A program made the translations under genes and the position numbers. Of a stretch of 64,000 nt of DNA, positions 52,606 to 60,053 are shown one piece after another (positions within the stretch are counted from its first letter, which is position 1; each line of letters starts with the position of its first letter). Origin of the DNA: Vibrio sp. SS-MA-C1-2 (lineage in GTDB: Bacteria; Pseudomonadota; Gammaproteobacteria; Enterobacterales; Vibrionaceae); assembly GCF_021513135.1 (NCBI RefSeq), contig NZ_CP090981.1, forward strand, positions 1,302,001-1,366,000, written 5' to 3'. Below the pieces are notes generated by a model, which worked only from the letters and a program-made list of their open reading frames with translations, was not told the DNA's origin and ran no database searches.

Positions 52606-52627
52606 TTTATTTTACGCTGCGAAAAAA
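52606..52627. promoter_or_regulatory. ROK-type operator candidate 3 upstream of ptsG
   Basis: TTTATTTTACGCTGCGAAA followed by AAA; shares the ACGCTGCGAA core with sites 1 and 2. It lies 98 bp from site 2 and 174 bp before ptsG. The rest of the 453-bp gap is AT-rich and non-coding. Confidence 0.55.
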
Positions 52628-52800
52628 TGTGATCTATCTTAGGTTTTGAGATAAAGAATCAAACAAATAAGACAATATCGATTACCATATACCTAATCTT
52701 TTAAAGAGCACATTTTTCTCACTTGATGTGAATGGAATAACAAATAAGCATCAAGTTAGTTTTATTTTAAGTAAATTTAAGTATTAATTAGGAGTTAATA

Positions 52801-54231
52801 ATGTTTAAGAACTTGTTTGCAAACTTGCAAAAAGTCGGTAAGGCGCTAATGTTGCCTGTATCGGTATTGCCAGTTGCGGGTATTCTATTAGGTGTTGGTG
52901 CTGCCAACTTTAGCTGGTTACCAGATATTGTTTCTAACATGATGGAACAAGCGGGTGGTTCAGTATTCGGCCAGATGGCACTACTATTTGCAGTTGGTGT
53001 TGCTTTAGGTTTTACAAATAACGACGGTGTTGCTGCTCTAGCAGCGATTGTTGGTTACGGTATCATGACGGCAACACTGAAAGTGATGTCTACTGTTCTA
53101 GGTGTAGATAACATTGATGTTGGCGTACTTGGTGGTATCCTAGCGGGTGGTGTTGCAGCGTGGACTTTCCTTAAGTTCTACCGTATTCAACTTCCTGAAT
53201 ACTTAGGCTTCTTCGCTGGTAAGCGTGCTGTGCCAATCATCACAGGTTTCCTATCTATTGCACTAGGTATCATCCTTGCATTCGTATGGCAGCCAATTGG
53301 TGGCGGTATCGCAGCATTCTCTGATTGGGCTGCACACCAGAACCCAGTTCTAGCATTCGGTATTTACGGTGTTGTTGAGCGTTCTTTAATCCCATTTGGT
53401 CTACACCACGTTTGGAACGTACCGTTCTTCTTCGAAGCGGGTACTTGTACTAACCTTGACGGTAAAGAACTTCACGGTATCTTAACTTGTTACCTATCTG
53501 CTGATGATGCATCTCGTGCAGCTGGTAATGGTTTCGGTCAGCTAGCTGGCGGTTACATGTTCAAGATGTTTGGTCTTCCTGCTGCTGCTATCGCAATCGC
53601 ACACTCTGCTAAGCCAGAAAACCGCGCGAAAGTAATGGGTATCATGGCATCTGCTGCGTTAACTTCATTCCTGACAGGTATTACTGAACCAATCGAATTC
53701 TCTTTCCTATTCGTTGCTCCAGTTCTTTATGCAATCCACGCACTACTCGCTGGTTCTGCATTCATGGTGACTAACGCACTAGGTATCGTACACGGTACAT
53801 CTTTCTCTCACGGTCTGATTGACTTCTTAGTCCTATCAAGCCATGCACAAAAATTAGGCCTAATGATTGTTTGTGGTCTTGTTTATGCTGTTATCTACTA
53901 CGTTGTATTCCGTGTAGTTATCAAAGCACTAGACCTTAAGACGCCTGGTCGTGAAGATGAAGAAGAGAAAGTCATCTCTGTAGGTTCTGATTCTGAAATG
54001 GCGAAAGATCTTGTTGAAGCGTTTGGTGGTAAAGATAACATCACTGGTCTTGATGCTTGTATCACTCGTCTACGTGTTGCTGTAGCAAGTGTTGACAAAG
54101 TTGATCAACACCGTCTTAAGCAGCTAGGTGCTGCAGGTGTTGTTGTTGCTGGCGGTGGTGTTCAAGCTATCTTCGGTACTAAATCTGACAACCTTAAAAC
54201 AGATATGGATGAGTGGATTCGCAATAACTAA
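52801..54231 (+). CDS. ptsG: PTS glucose transporter subunit IIBC
   Basis: Inner-membrane glucose permease of the phosphotransferase system. 476 residues. The IIC membrane domain covers about 1-380, with the [18 protein letters not shown] signature near 300. A linker rich in Glu/Asp (GREDEEEKV) leads to the IIB domain, whose phosphorylated cysteine is Cys420 in [16 protein letters not shown] precedes the ATG. Codon use looks strongly biased, as in highly expressed genes. It follows tatD as in E. coli, with three operator-like palindromes upstream. Confidence 0.97.
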   Translation: MFKNLFANLQKVGKALMLPVSVLPVAGILLGVGAANFSWLPDIVSNMMEQAGGSVFGQMALLFAVGVALGFTNNDGVAALAAIVGYGIMTATLKVMSTVLGVDNIDVGVLGGILAGGVAAWTFLKFYRIQLPEYLGFFAGKRAVPIITGFLSIALGIILAFVWQPIGGGIAAFSDWAAHQNPVLAFGIYGVVERSLIPFGLHHVWNVPFFFEAGTCTNLDGKELHGILTCYLSADDASRAAGNGFGQLAGGYMFKMFGLPAAAIAIAHSAKPENRAKVMGIMASAALTSFLTGITEPIEFSFLFVAPVLYAIHALLAGSAFMVTNALGIVHGTSFSHGLIDFLVLSSHAQKLGLMIVCGLVYAVIYYVVFRVVIKALDLKTPGREDEEEKVISVGSDSEMAKDLVEAFGGKDNITGLDACITRLRVAVASVDKVDQHRLKQLGAAGVVVAGGGVQAIFGTKSDNLKTDMDEWIRNN

Positions 54232-54280
54232 TTGTGGATTAACACATCACTTAATTAAGATATAGATATTTTAATTAACA

Positions 54281-54314
54281 TAAAAGGGAAGCTCTATTTT
54301 GAGCTTCCCTTTTA
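54281..54314 (+). terminator. Intrinsic terminator after ptsG
   Basis: Perfect 14-bp stem TAAAAGGGAAGCTC / GAGCTTCCCTTTTA (54281-54294 and 54301-54314). Confidence 0.9.
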
Positions 54315-54317
54315 CTA

Positions 54318-54355
54318 TTTATCCCTTTCTTACTTGCAGTTGTTAAGATGTTGAC
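54318..54355 (-). repeat. ERIC-like left arm interrupted by another ERIC copy
   Basis: TTTATCCCTTTCTTACTTGC then AGTTGTTAAGATGTTGAC matches the first part of a reversed ERIC. It breaks off exactly where a full forward copy starts, and its other end is at 54495-54527. Confidence 0.65.
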
Positions 54356-54485
54356 TATACCTAAAATAATTGGCGTTGCTAGTAGGCGGCAAGTGAGTGA
54401 GGTCCCATGAGTATAGGTGTACTCTATGATTGGGGCGAACGTTTACAGCCAACAACCTAGCGACTTCAAGTATGAAGGGGATATA
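54356..54485 (+). repeat. ERIC-like repeat, full length, nested
   Basis: About 130 bp near consensus: TATACCTAAAATAATTGGCG, GAGGTCCCATGAG, GATTGGGGCGAACG, AAGTATGAAGGGGATA. Inserted within an older reversed, probably short, ERIC copy. Confidence 0.92.
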
Positions 54486-54494
54486 TTTGTTTAT

Positions 54495-54527
54495 CGTCAA
54501 CTAACAACGTCAATGACTTTGACTATA
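54495..54527 (-). repeat. ERIC-like right arm interrupted by another ERIC copy
   Basis: TCGTCAACTAACAACG then TCAATGACTTTGACTATA corresponds to the ACTAGCAACTCCAATTATTT... end of a reversed ERIC and completes the fragment at 54318-54355. Confidence 0.6.
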
Positions 54528-54635
54528 TTCTCTTCTGATTTGAAATTGATTTTGCAAGTAACCTCGATCTGATTTTCATTTGAAGAGAATCGATCTTATA
54601 ATAATGCTCTCATAAATGTTAAGGTTATAACTATC

Positions 54636-55199
54636 ATGGCAGTTGAAAAGATATTAATGGAGCGCAGTGGCGCTAAATGTGAACTTTGTGGTGCAGATTC
54701 TGATTTAGCAGTATTTGAAGTTTCACCAAGTGATGGCACTGCAAATGAAGCCATTTTAGCTTGTGCGACATGTCGTGGACAGATGGAGCCATCTGTAGAG
54801 CTAGATCCTAATCATTGGCGTTGTTTAAATGATAGTATGTGGTCGCCAGAATTAGCGGTACAAGTCATGTCTTGGCGTATGCTAAAACGCCTTTCTTCTG
54901 AATCATGGGCACTTGATCTGCTGGATATGATGTATCTTGATGATGACGCTCAAACTTGGGCTGCCGCAGGTCTTGTTGATGATGATGCAGAGAAGCCGCG
55001 CGATGTTAATGGTGTTGAACTGAAGAAAGGCGATGATATTACTATCATTAAAGATCTTCCGGTTAAAGGCACTAACCAAGTGATCAAACAGGGGACAGTA
55101 GTACGAGGAATTCGTTTAAGTGATGATCCTAAACTTGTCTCTGGCAAAGCAAATGGTCAATCTATGTATATTATTGCGGAATATTCTCGTAAGAAGTAA
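54636..55199 (+). CDS. PhnA/YjdM-family zinc-ribbon protein
   Basis: 187-residue protein. The N-terminal part has two cysteine pairs, CELC near residues 15-18 and CATC near 48-51, a zinc-ribbon-like layout. The C-terminal PhnA domain (about 120-185) includes DVNGVELKKGDDITIIKDLPVKG and ends YIIAEYSRKK. E. coli YjdM (PhnA) has only about 110 residues, so this is the longer form with an extra middle region. Despite the name, a phosphonate role is not established. It stands alone after the nested ERIC. Confidence 0.82.
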   Translation: MAVEKILMERSGAKCELCGADSDLAVFEVSPSDGTANEAILACATCRGQMEPSVELDPNHWRCLNDSMWSPELAVQVMSWRMLKRLSSESWALDLLDMMYLDDDAQTWAAAGLVDDDAEKPRDVNGVELKKGDDITIIKDLPVKGTNQVIKQGTVVRGIRLSDDPKLVSGKANGQSMYIIAEYSRKK

Positions 55200-55234
55200 G
55201 GTCTTTTTGATAAGCGTATATTGTCGTATTATTT

Positions 55235-55283
55235 GGGATCATCCACTGATTGGCTATTAGCAGTTCCAATTACTTTAGATGTA
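55235..55283 (-). repeat. ERIC-like repeat, right-end remnant
   Basis: Resembles the last third of a reversed copy: CCACTGATTGGCTATTAGC then AGTTCCAATTACTTTAGATG. No left part is visible. Confidence 0.5.
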
Positions 55284-55404
55284 GAGGCACGCATTTTTGA
55301 TTTTTTATCTGGCGATAAAAGTTAAAGTTGCGTGTTTTTTATTATTAAAAATAAATAATATGGATAGAAGAGGAGATTTAATTATACTTTTATCTTATAT
55401 AAAT

Positions 55405-55436
55405 AAAAAAATCGCACATTAATATGTACGATTTTT
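55405..55436 (-). terminator. Intrinsic terminator after the cold-shock gene
   Basis: 14-bp arms AAAAAATCGCACAT and ATGTACGATTTTTT with a single mismatch (55405-55418 and 55423-55436). T-run on the minus strand, 30 bp past the stop. Confidence 0.85.
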
Positions 55437-55466
55437 TGCTTTATTCGTGTAGCTACGAGGCAAGCC

Positions 55467-55676
55467 TTATAGTGGACGAACGTTCTCAGCTTGTGGACCT
55501 TTCTGGCCAGAACCGATAGTGAACTCTACTTTTTGGCCTTCAGCTAAAGTTTTGAAACCATCAGATTGGATAGAGCTGAAATGTACGAATACATCAGGTC
55601 CGTTATCTTGAGTGATGAAACCAAAACCTTTAGATTCGTTGAAAAACTTAACTGCGCCAGTAACTGTGTTAGACAT
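55467..55676 (-). CDS. Cold-shock family RNA chaperone (CspA/CspE type)
   Basis: 69-residue single OB-fold protein binding single-stranded RNA and DNA. RNP1 KGFGFIT at residues 16-22 and RNP2 DVFVHFS at 28-34. The subtype (CspA, C or E) cannot be fixed. A 285-bp AT-rich leader region before the ATG would allow the long 5' untranslated region typical of cold-induced members; this is inference. Confidence 0.95.
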   Translation of the reverse strand: MSNTVTGAVKFFNESKGFGFITQDNGPDVFVHFSSIQSDGFKTLAEGQKVEFTIGSGQKGPQAENVRPL

Positions 55677-55961
55677 GATATTGTCCTGTCATTATTAATA
55701 AAAAATGTATATGGACTTGCAAAATAACTCTTATTACATTTAATGAATGACAGACCGAAAACTCGAAATGAAACACACTACAAATAAGAAGATTCTCAAG
55801 TAGTAACTATTTTACGTTAGGCGCTAGTCATGTCAATCGTTATCCAATATAAAGTTGCTGTTTTTGCTGCTATTTACTCTAAAGTGTGATGCACCGAAAT
55901 ATTTTTAAGCAGAAAGGTAATTTTCAACCTGCAATAATATGATCTCGGTGACTATTTATTG

Positions 55962-57449
55962 TTAAAGTAACGGGGCAAAAAGATAGAAAAACTGCTCAAC
56001 AGGTTTATTTATTAATGCTCGTTGTTGCCATGTTCGAGGGTCAACTTGTTCTGACTGCTTTAGATATTGGTGTTGTAGTTGAGTAAATTGATGACAGAAT
56101 TCAGGCTCATCAATCGCTAGCGTCACTTCGAAATTTAACCATAAACTCCGCATATCCAAATTAACCGTACCAACTAAGCAAAATTCATTATCAATAACGA
56201 CGGATTTTGTATGTAATAATCCACCTTTAAAACGATGAATATTGACTCCAGCTTCAAATAGCTCTGTGAAGAACGAACGACTAGCCCATTCAACCATTAA
56301 TGAGTCATTTTTATCGGGAACAATAATATCAACTTGTACACCGCGTTGTGCTGATGTCGTTAAGGCAAGTAAGAGTTGTTCACTCGGAATAAAGTAAGGT
56401 GTGGTAATAACCAGAGATTCTCTCGCTTGATGAATAGCTAATAACAGAACCTGTTGGATCATTCCTTCTGGCATGCCTGGACCTGAAGGGATAACTTGAA
56501 TGGTTGAATCGGCATCATCGTTTTTATTTTGAATAATGGGTTTACTACAATCTGGAAGTGGAGGGAATGCGCGTTCGCCCGTTTCAACTTCCCAATCCCA
56601 GGCTTGGATACAGTTTAAAGCTGATACTGTCGGTCCTGTTAAACGGACCATGATATCCACCCATTGACCGACATTGGCATCTTGTTTAAAAAAGCGGGGA
56701 TCCACCATATTCATTGAGCCTGTATAGGCTATGTGATTATCGATAACGACAATTTTACGATGTAATCGTAGATCAAGACGGCGAAAAAAAGCGCGAAATG
56801 GTGAAACTGAGAGTGCTTCAATTAATTGTATACCCGATTTCCTCATTATTTCTGGCCAATGAGAGTTTAAAAACTGTCGGCTTCCTGCGCCATCAAGGAG
56901 TAATTTAACATTGACACCGCGTTTACTTGCTTGAATTAAGGCTGCCGCCATATCATCAGCAAGCCCGCCATGATGCCAGATATAAAATTCCAGATGAACC
57001 GCCGTGGTCGCTTGTTGAATATCAGCGATCATTGAACGAATGATGTCTTCAGGGGTTTGTTTTAGGGTTAATTGATTATTTGTCAGGCTCGGAATTTCAG
57101 TACGATTAAGGCAGAGTTGGTGGATAGGGCGAGCATGAAAACTCATACGTTCAGGTTTATGCACTGCGCAGGTATTTAATTGTTTGAACCACTCTGCAAA
57201 AGGGGGAATCATCTCTTTAGAACGGGTTGCTCGTTTACTGCCGAGGTTAAGTTCACCAAATAGGAGGTAACAGATCACACCGACAATAGGAAGAATATAT
57301 ATAATCATTAACCATGCTAAAGAGACACCAATAGCACGGCGTTTGAATACGATACGAAGCGTGACAGAGGCAACCATTAACCAGTAGGCAAAAAGAGCAA
57401 TCCATGCAAGAACTTGATAAAATTGTTCCATAGTAAAGTTTGTTACCAT
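55962..57449 (-). CDS. cls: Cardiolipin synthase
   Basis: Phospholipase-D-family enzyme joining two phosphatidylglycerols into cardiolipin. 495 residues; an inner ATG at 57431 is an alternative start (489). Two N-terminal membrane helices lie at about 10-60. The two HKD motifs are HRKIVVIDNHIAYTGSMN near 229-246 and HTKSVVIDNEFCLVGTVN near 409-426. It resembles ClsA in length and in the C-terminal FFYLFAPLL. No operon partner. Confidence 0.93.
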   Translation of the reverse strand: MVTNFTMEQFYQVLAWIALFAYWLMVASVTLRIVFKRRAIGVSLAWLMIIYILPIVGVICYLLFGELNLGSKRATRSKEMIPPFAEWFKQLNTCAVHKPERMSFHARPIHQLCLNRTEIPSLTNNQLTLKQTPEDIIRSMIADIQQATTAVHLEFYIWHHGGLADDMAAALIQASKRGVNVKLLLDGAGSRQFLNSHWPEIMRKSGIQLIEALSVSPFRAFFRRLDLRLHRKIVVIDNHIAYTGSMNMVDPRFFKQDANVGQWVDIMVRLTGPTVSALNCIQAWDWEVETGERAFPPLPDCSKPIIQNKNDDADSTIQVIPSGPGMPEGMIQQVLLLAIHQARESLVITTPYFIPSEQLLLALTTSAQRGVQVDIIVPDKNDSLMVEWASRSFFTELFEAGVNIHRFKGGLLHTKSVVIDNEFCLVGTVNLDMRSLWLNFEVTLAIDEPEFCHQFTQLQHQYLKQSEQVDPRTWQQRALINKPVEQFFYLFAPLL

Positions 57450-57586
57450 TAATCACTAATATTAAATTTTAGTATAATTGGAAATATAAAATATGTAGAT
57501 GAAAAAATGGTATGTTTTGTAATAAATTTCGATAAATTATGGTTATTCGTTATAATATCGTTCTCAATTAACTAAAAGAGCATGAC

Positions 57587-58258
57587 ATGTATAAAGTCGT
57601 CTTTCAAACCACCGATTTTTATTTAATTAATAAGCAAGCAGGCGTGAGTGTGCATCGTGATGAGCTTGAATGTGGGTTGTTAGATCGTATGCGTCAACAA
57701 TTGGGTGATAAGCAACTTTATTTGATTCATCGCTTAGATAAAATGACCTCTGGCCTTTTATTGATTGGGCGTAATAAACAAGCAGCCTCGATACTCTCTC
57801 AATTATTTGCCAACCGCCAAGTTGAAAAATATTACCTTGCAATTAGTGGTAAAAAACCGAAGAAAAAGCAAGGAGTGGTCATTGGTGATATGGCTCAAGG
57901 TCGCCGTAGTGGCTGGAAGTTGATCAGTAGTAAAGAGAACCCTGCAATTACTCAATTCTATAGTCTTAGTGTGAAAGCAGGTGAACGCCTTTTCCTTTGT
58001 CGTCCTCATACTGGAAAAACCCATCAAATTCGTGTTGCTTTAAAAAGTGTAGGTTCGCCAATATTAGGTGATGAAACCTATGCTGGTGCGAAAGCTGATC
58101 GCGGTTACCTTCATGCGTATAGCCTCTCATTTAACTACTTAGATAAAGCGTACTGTTTTGTTGAGATCCCAGACGATGGAGAACACTGGCCAACAAAAGA
58201 ACAATTAGCTGAATGGGCAAATCCAATACAGTTACCATGGCCAAAACTGAATAAGTAA
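57587..58258 (+). CDS. RluA-family pseudouridine synthase
   Basis: 223-residue pseudouridine synthase without an S4 domain. Catalytic motif HRLDKMTSG near residues 48-56 contains the essential Asp, and RPHTGKTHQIRVAL near 142-155 is the second family block. It belongs to a small RluA-like group; the target uridine (tRNA or rRNA) is unknown. It differs from the rluC gene in this window, which has an S4 domain. Confidence 0.88.
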   Translation: MYKVVFQTTDFYLINKQAGVSVHRDELECGLLDRMRQQLGDKQLYLIHRLDKMTSGLLLIGRNKQAASILSQLFANRQVEKYYLAISGKKPKKKQGVVIGDMAQGRRSGWKLISSKENPAITQFYSLSVKAGERLFLCRPHTGKTHQIRVALKSVGSPILGDETYAGAKADRGYLHAYSLSFNYLDKAYCFVEIPDDGEHWPTKEQLAEWANPIQLPWPKLNK

Positions 58259-58315
58259 ATTTAATCTGTTTTATTTTTTATTTGAGATTTTTAGGGTGTT
58301 AATCACATTTTAACA

Positions 58316-58347
58316 CGGACTAGCAATATCAATTACTTTAGGAATCA
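58316..58347 (-). repeat. ERIC-like repeat, right-end remnant
   Basis: CGGACTAGCAATATCAATTA then CTTTAGGAAT resembles the terminal third of a reversed copy. It is short and degenerate. Confidence 0.45.
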
Positions 58348-58417
58348 TTGTATTAACTTGTTCGCCTTAAATATAAAATAATTTCCTCCACTTTTAGTAG
58401 ATTACCGTAGTAGATTA

Positions 58418-59371
58418 ATGATGATGAATTCAACACAACTTCCACTTTTTATCACACATTTAACCAGTCATTTAAATTCAGTTCAACCAGATGAAGTTGT
58501 TCGGGTTTTTCATGGTCGAGGACAAGTTTGGCCTGGGTTAGAGCAGATTACTGCTGACTGGATTGGTGGATATTTGCAAGTTTCACTGTTTAAACCCTGT
58601 GAAGATGATTTTCTTAATAGTTTAAAAGCACAGCTTCTTGAGTTGAGTAATAGCCCATTATGGCCACAAATTCATGGGCAAGGGCTTTATATTCAACATC
58701 GCTATCAAAATCCAATTACTATTGATACCTTAGTTGGTGAGATCCCTTCGACACTTGTGGCGCAAGAGCGCGGACTCAACTATAAATTCTCCTTAGGGAC
58801 GAACCAAAATATTGGTCTGTTTTTAGATATGGTTGATGGCCGTAGTTGGGTTAAGTCACAGTCAAAAAATAGCGCAGTTTTGAATCTTTTCTCTTATACG
58901 TGTGGTTTTTCAGTCGCTGCAATTGCAGGAGGAGCGGATCGTGTTGTTAATGTTGATATGGCTAAATCATCCCTCAGCCGTGGTCGTGATAACCACAAAT
59001 TAAATCAACATGATATTAGCGGGAAAGTCTCTTTCTTGGGGCATGATATTTTTAAATCGTGGGGAAAGATTAAAAAATTAGGCGGCTATGATCTGATTAT
59101 TATCGATCCGCCCTCTTTCCAAAAAGGCAGTTTTGCGGCAACTAAGGATTATCAGCGTATTTTACGTCGCTTGCCAGATCTACTTAATGCGGGAGGACAC
59201 GTTCTGGCTTGTGTCAATGCACCGTCACTAACATCTCAATTTCTAATCGATGAAATGGCGCGAGAAGCACCTGATTTAACCTTTATTCGTCGGTTAGAGA
59301 ATCCAGCTATCTTTGCTGATATTGACTCTGAAGCCGCTTTAAAAGTTTTACTCTTTAAGGATCAAGCTTAA
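58418..59371 (+). CDS. Class I SAM-dependent methyltransferase (RlmI/RlmK-like)
   Basis: 317-residue methyltransferase with a C-terminal Rossmann domain like RlmI. SAM motif I is VLNLFSYTCGFSVAAIAGGA near 152-171, the acidic end of the second strand is VVNVDMAKSSLSRG near 174-187, and the catalytic-type motif IIIDPPSFQKG is near 227-237. The N-terminal part (residues 1-110) resembles no named domain I can place. The substrate is probably rRNA by family, not shown here. The start could be either of two adjacent ATG codons. Confidence 0.85.
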   Translation: MMMNSTQLPLFITHLTSHLNSVQPDEVVRVFHGRGQVWPGLEQITADWIGGYLQVSLFKPCEDDFLNSLKAQLLELSNSPLWPQIHGQGLYIQHRYQNPITIDTLVGEIPSTLVAQERGLNYKFSLGTNQNIGLFLDMVDGRSWVKSQSKNSAVLNLFSYTCGFSVAAIAGGADRVVNVDMAKSSLSRGRDNHKLNQHDISGKVSFLGHDIFKSWGKIKKLGGYDLIIIDPPSFQKGSFAATKDYQRILRRLPDLLNAGGHVLACVNAPSLTSQFLIDEMAREAPDLTFIRRLENPAIFADIDSEAALKVLLFKDQA

Positions 59372-59406
59372 CTAACAAAAATCGATAGTGATTGTTAATA
59401 ATTAGC

Positions 59407-59432
59407 AAAGGGGAGTCAGGTACTCCCTTTTT
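59407..59432. terminator. Bidirectional terminator between the methyltransferase and lipoprotein genes
   Basis: Stem GGGAGT / ACTCCC (59411-59416 and 59422-59427) flanked by an A-run and a T-run, between converging genes. Confidence 0.75.
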
Positions 59433-59433
59433 C

Positions 59434-59829
59434 TTATAGCATCTTATCTTGTTGAAGCTTCTGACAATCAGCTTCTGCAATATTGCGCTCAACAATCGTT
59501 CGGCCACGATTATCTTTGATAATAATTCGGTAAGTGACCCCTTTTGTTAATAGAGAGCGAAGCTCGGGATCTCGACAATAGTTTAGGGCACTTTCTGTCG
59601 CATAAATACCGTTGTGATCATTACCTGTATCTAACATAATCAACTCGACCATCGTCTCTTTAGATTTAACATCTAAGAGCTTAAATGGACCCAGATCCAT
59701 CGGCATTGGTAGATTTTTTAATACACTAGCTCGATGGCTAGCTAATGCTTCTGCTTCACTGTTTTTATTGGCGCAACCACTAAGCAGAAAAAAAGCCATA
59801 AAAAATGTAATAATATAAGATAATTTCAT
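59434..59829 (-). CDS. Lipoprotein, possibly of the GspS/AspS pilotin family
   Basis: 131 residues from the ATG at 59829. The lipobox FFLLSGC puts the acylated cysteine near residue 19. The mature part has LPMPMDLGPFKLL, MVELIMLDTG, LNYCRDPELRSLL and TYRIIIKDNRGRTIVE, with two cysteines placed as in the AspS pilotins of vibrios that carry a type II secretion secretin to the outer membrane. The assignment is from memory of the family and moderate. A longer in-frame opening to 60102 consists of ERIC translation plus spacer and is not part of the gene. Confidence 0.65.
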   Translation of the reverse strand: MKLSYIITFFMAFFLLSGCANKNSEAEALASHRASVLKNLPMPMDLGPFKLLDVKSKETMVELIMLDTGNDHNGIYATESALNYCRDPELRSLLTKGVTYRIIIKDNRGRTIVERNIAEADCQKLQQDKML

Positions 59830-59912
59830 AATAATATTCTGAGTCCCTAAAAAAGAGATTGTGCCATGTATTTGGGTTATCCGCCAAGGTTTCTGAATAG
59901 AAAGTATAGGTA

Positions 59913-60040
59913 TATACCTAAAATAATTAGAGTTGCTAGTAGGCGGTAAGCAAGTAAGGCCCCATGAATATAGATGTACTCTATGATTGGGGCGAACGAG
60001 TACAACCAACAACCTAGCGACTTCAAATATGAAGGGTATA
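59913..60040 (+). repeat. ERIC-like repeat, full length, 13 bp before yoaA
   Basis: 128 bp. TATACCTAAAATAATTAGAG, GGCCCCATGAATATAG, GATTGGGGCGAACGAG, AATATGAAGGGTATA. It sits between divergent yoaA and the lipoprotein gene, so it lies inside the yoaA leader or promoter. Confidence 0.94.
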
Positions 60041-60053
60041 CAACGGATTAATA

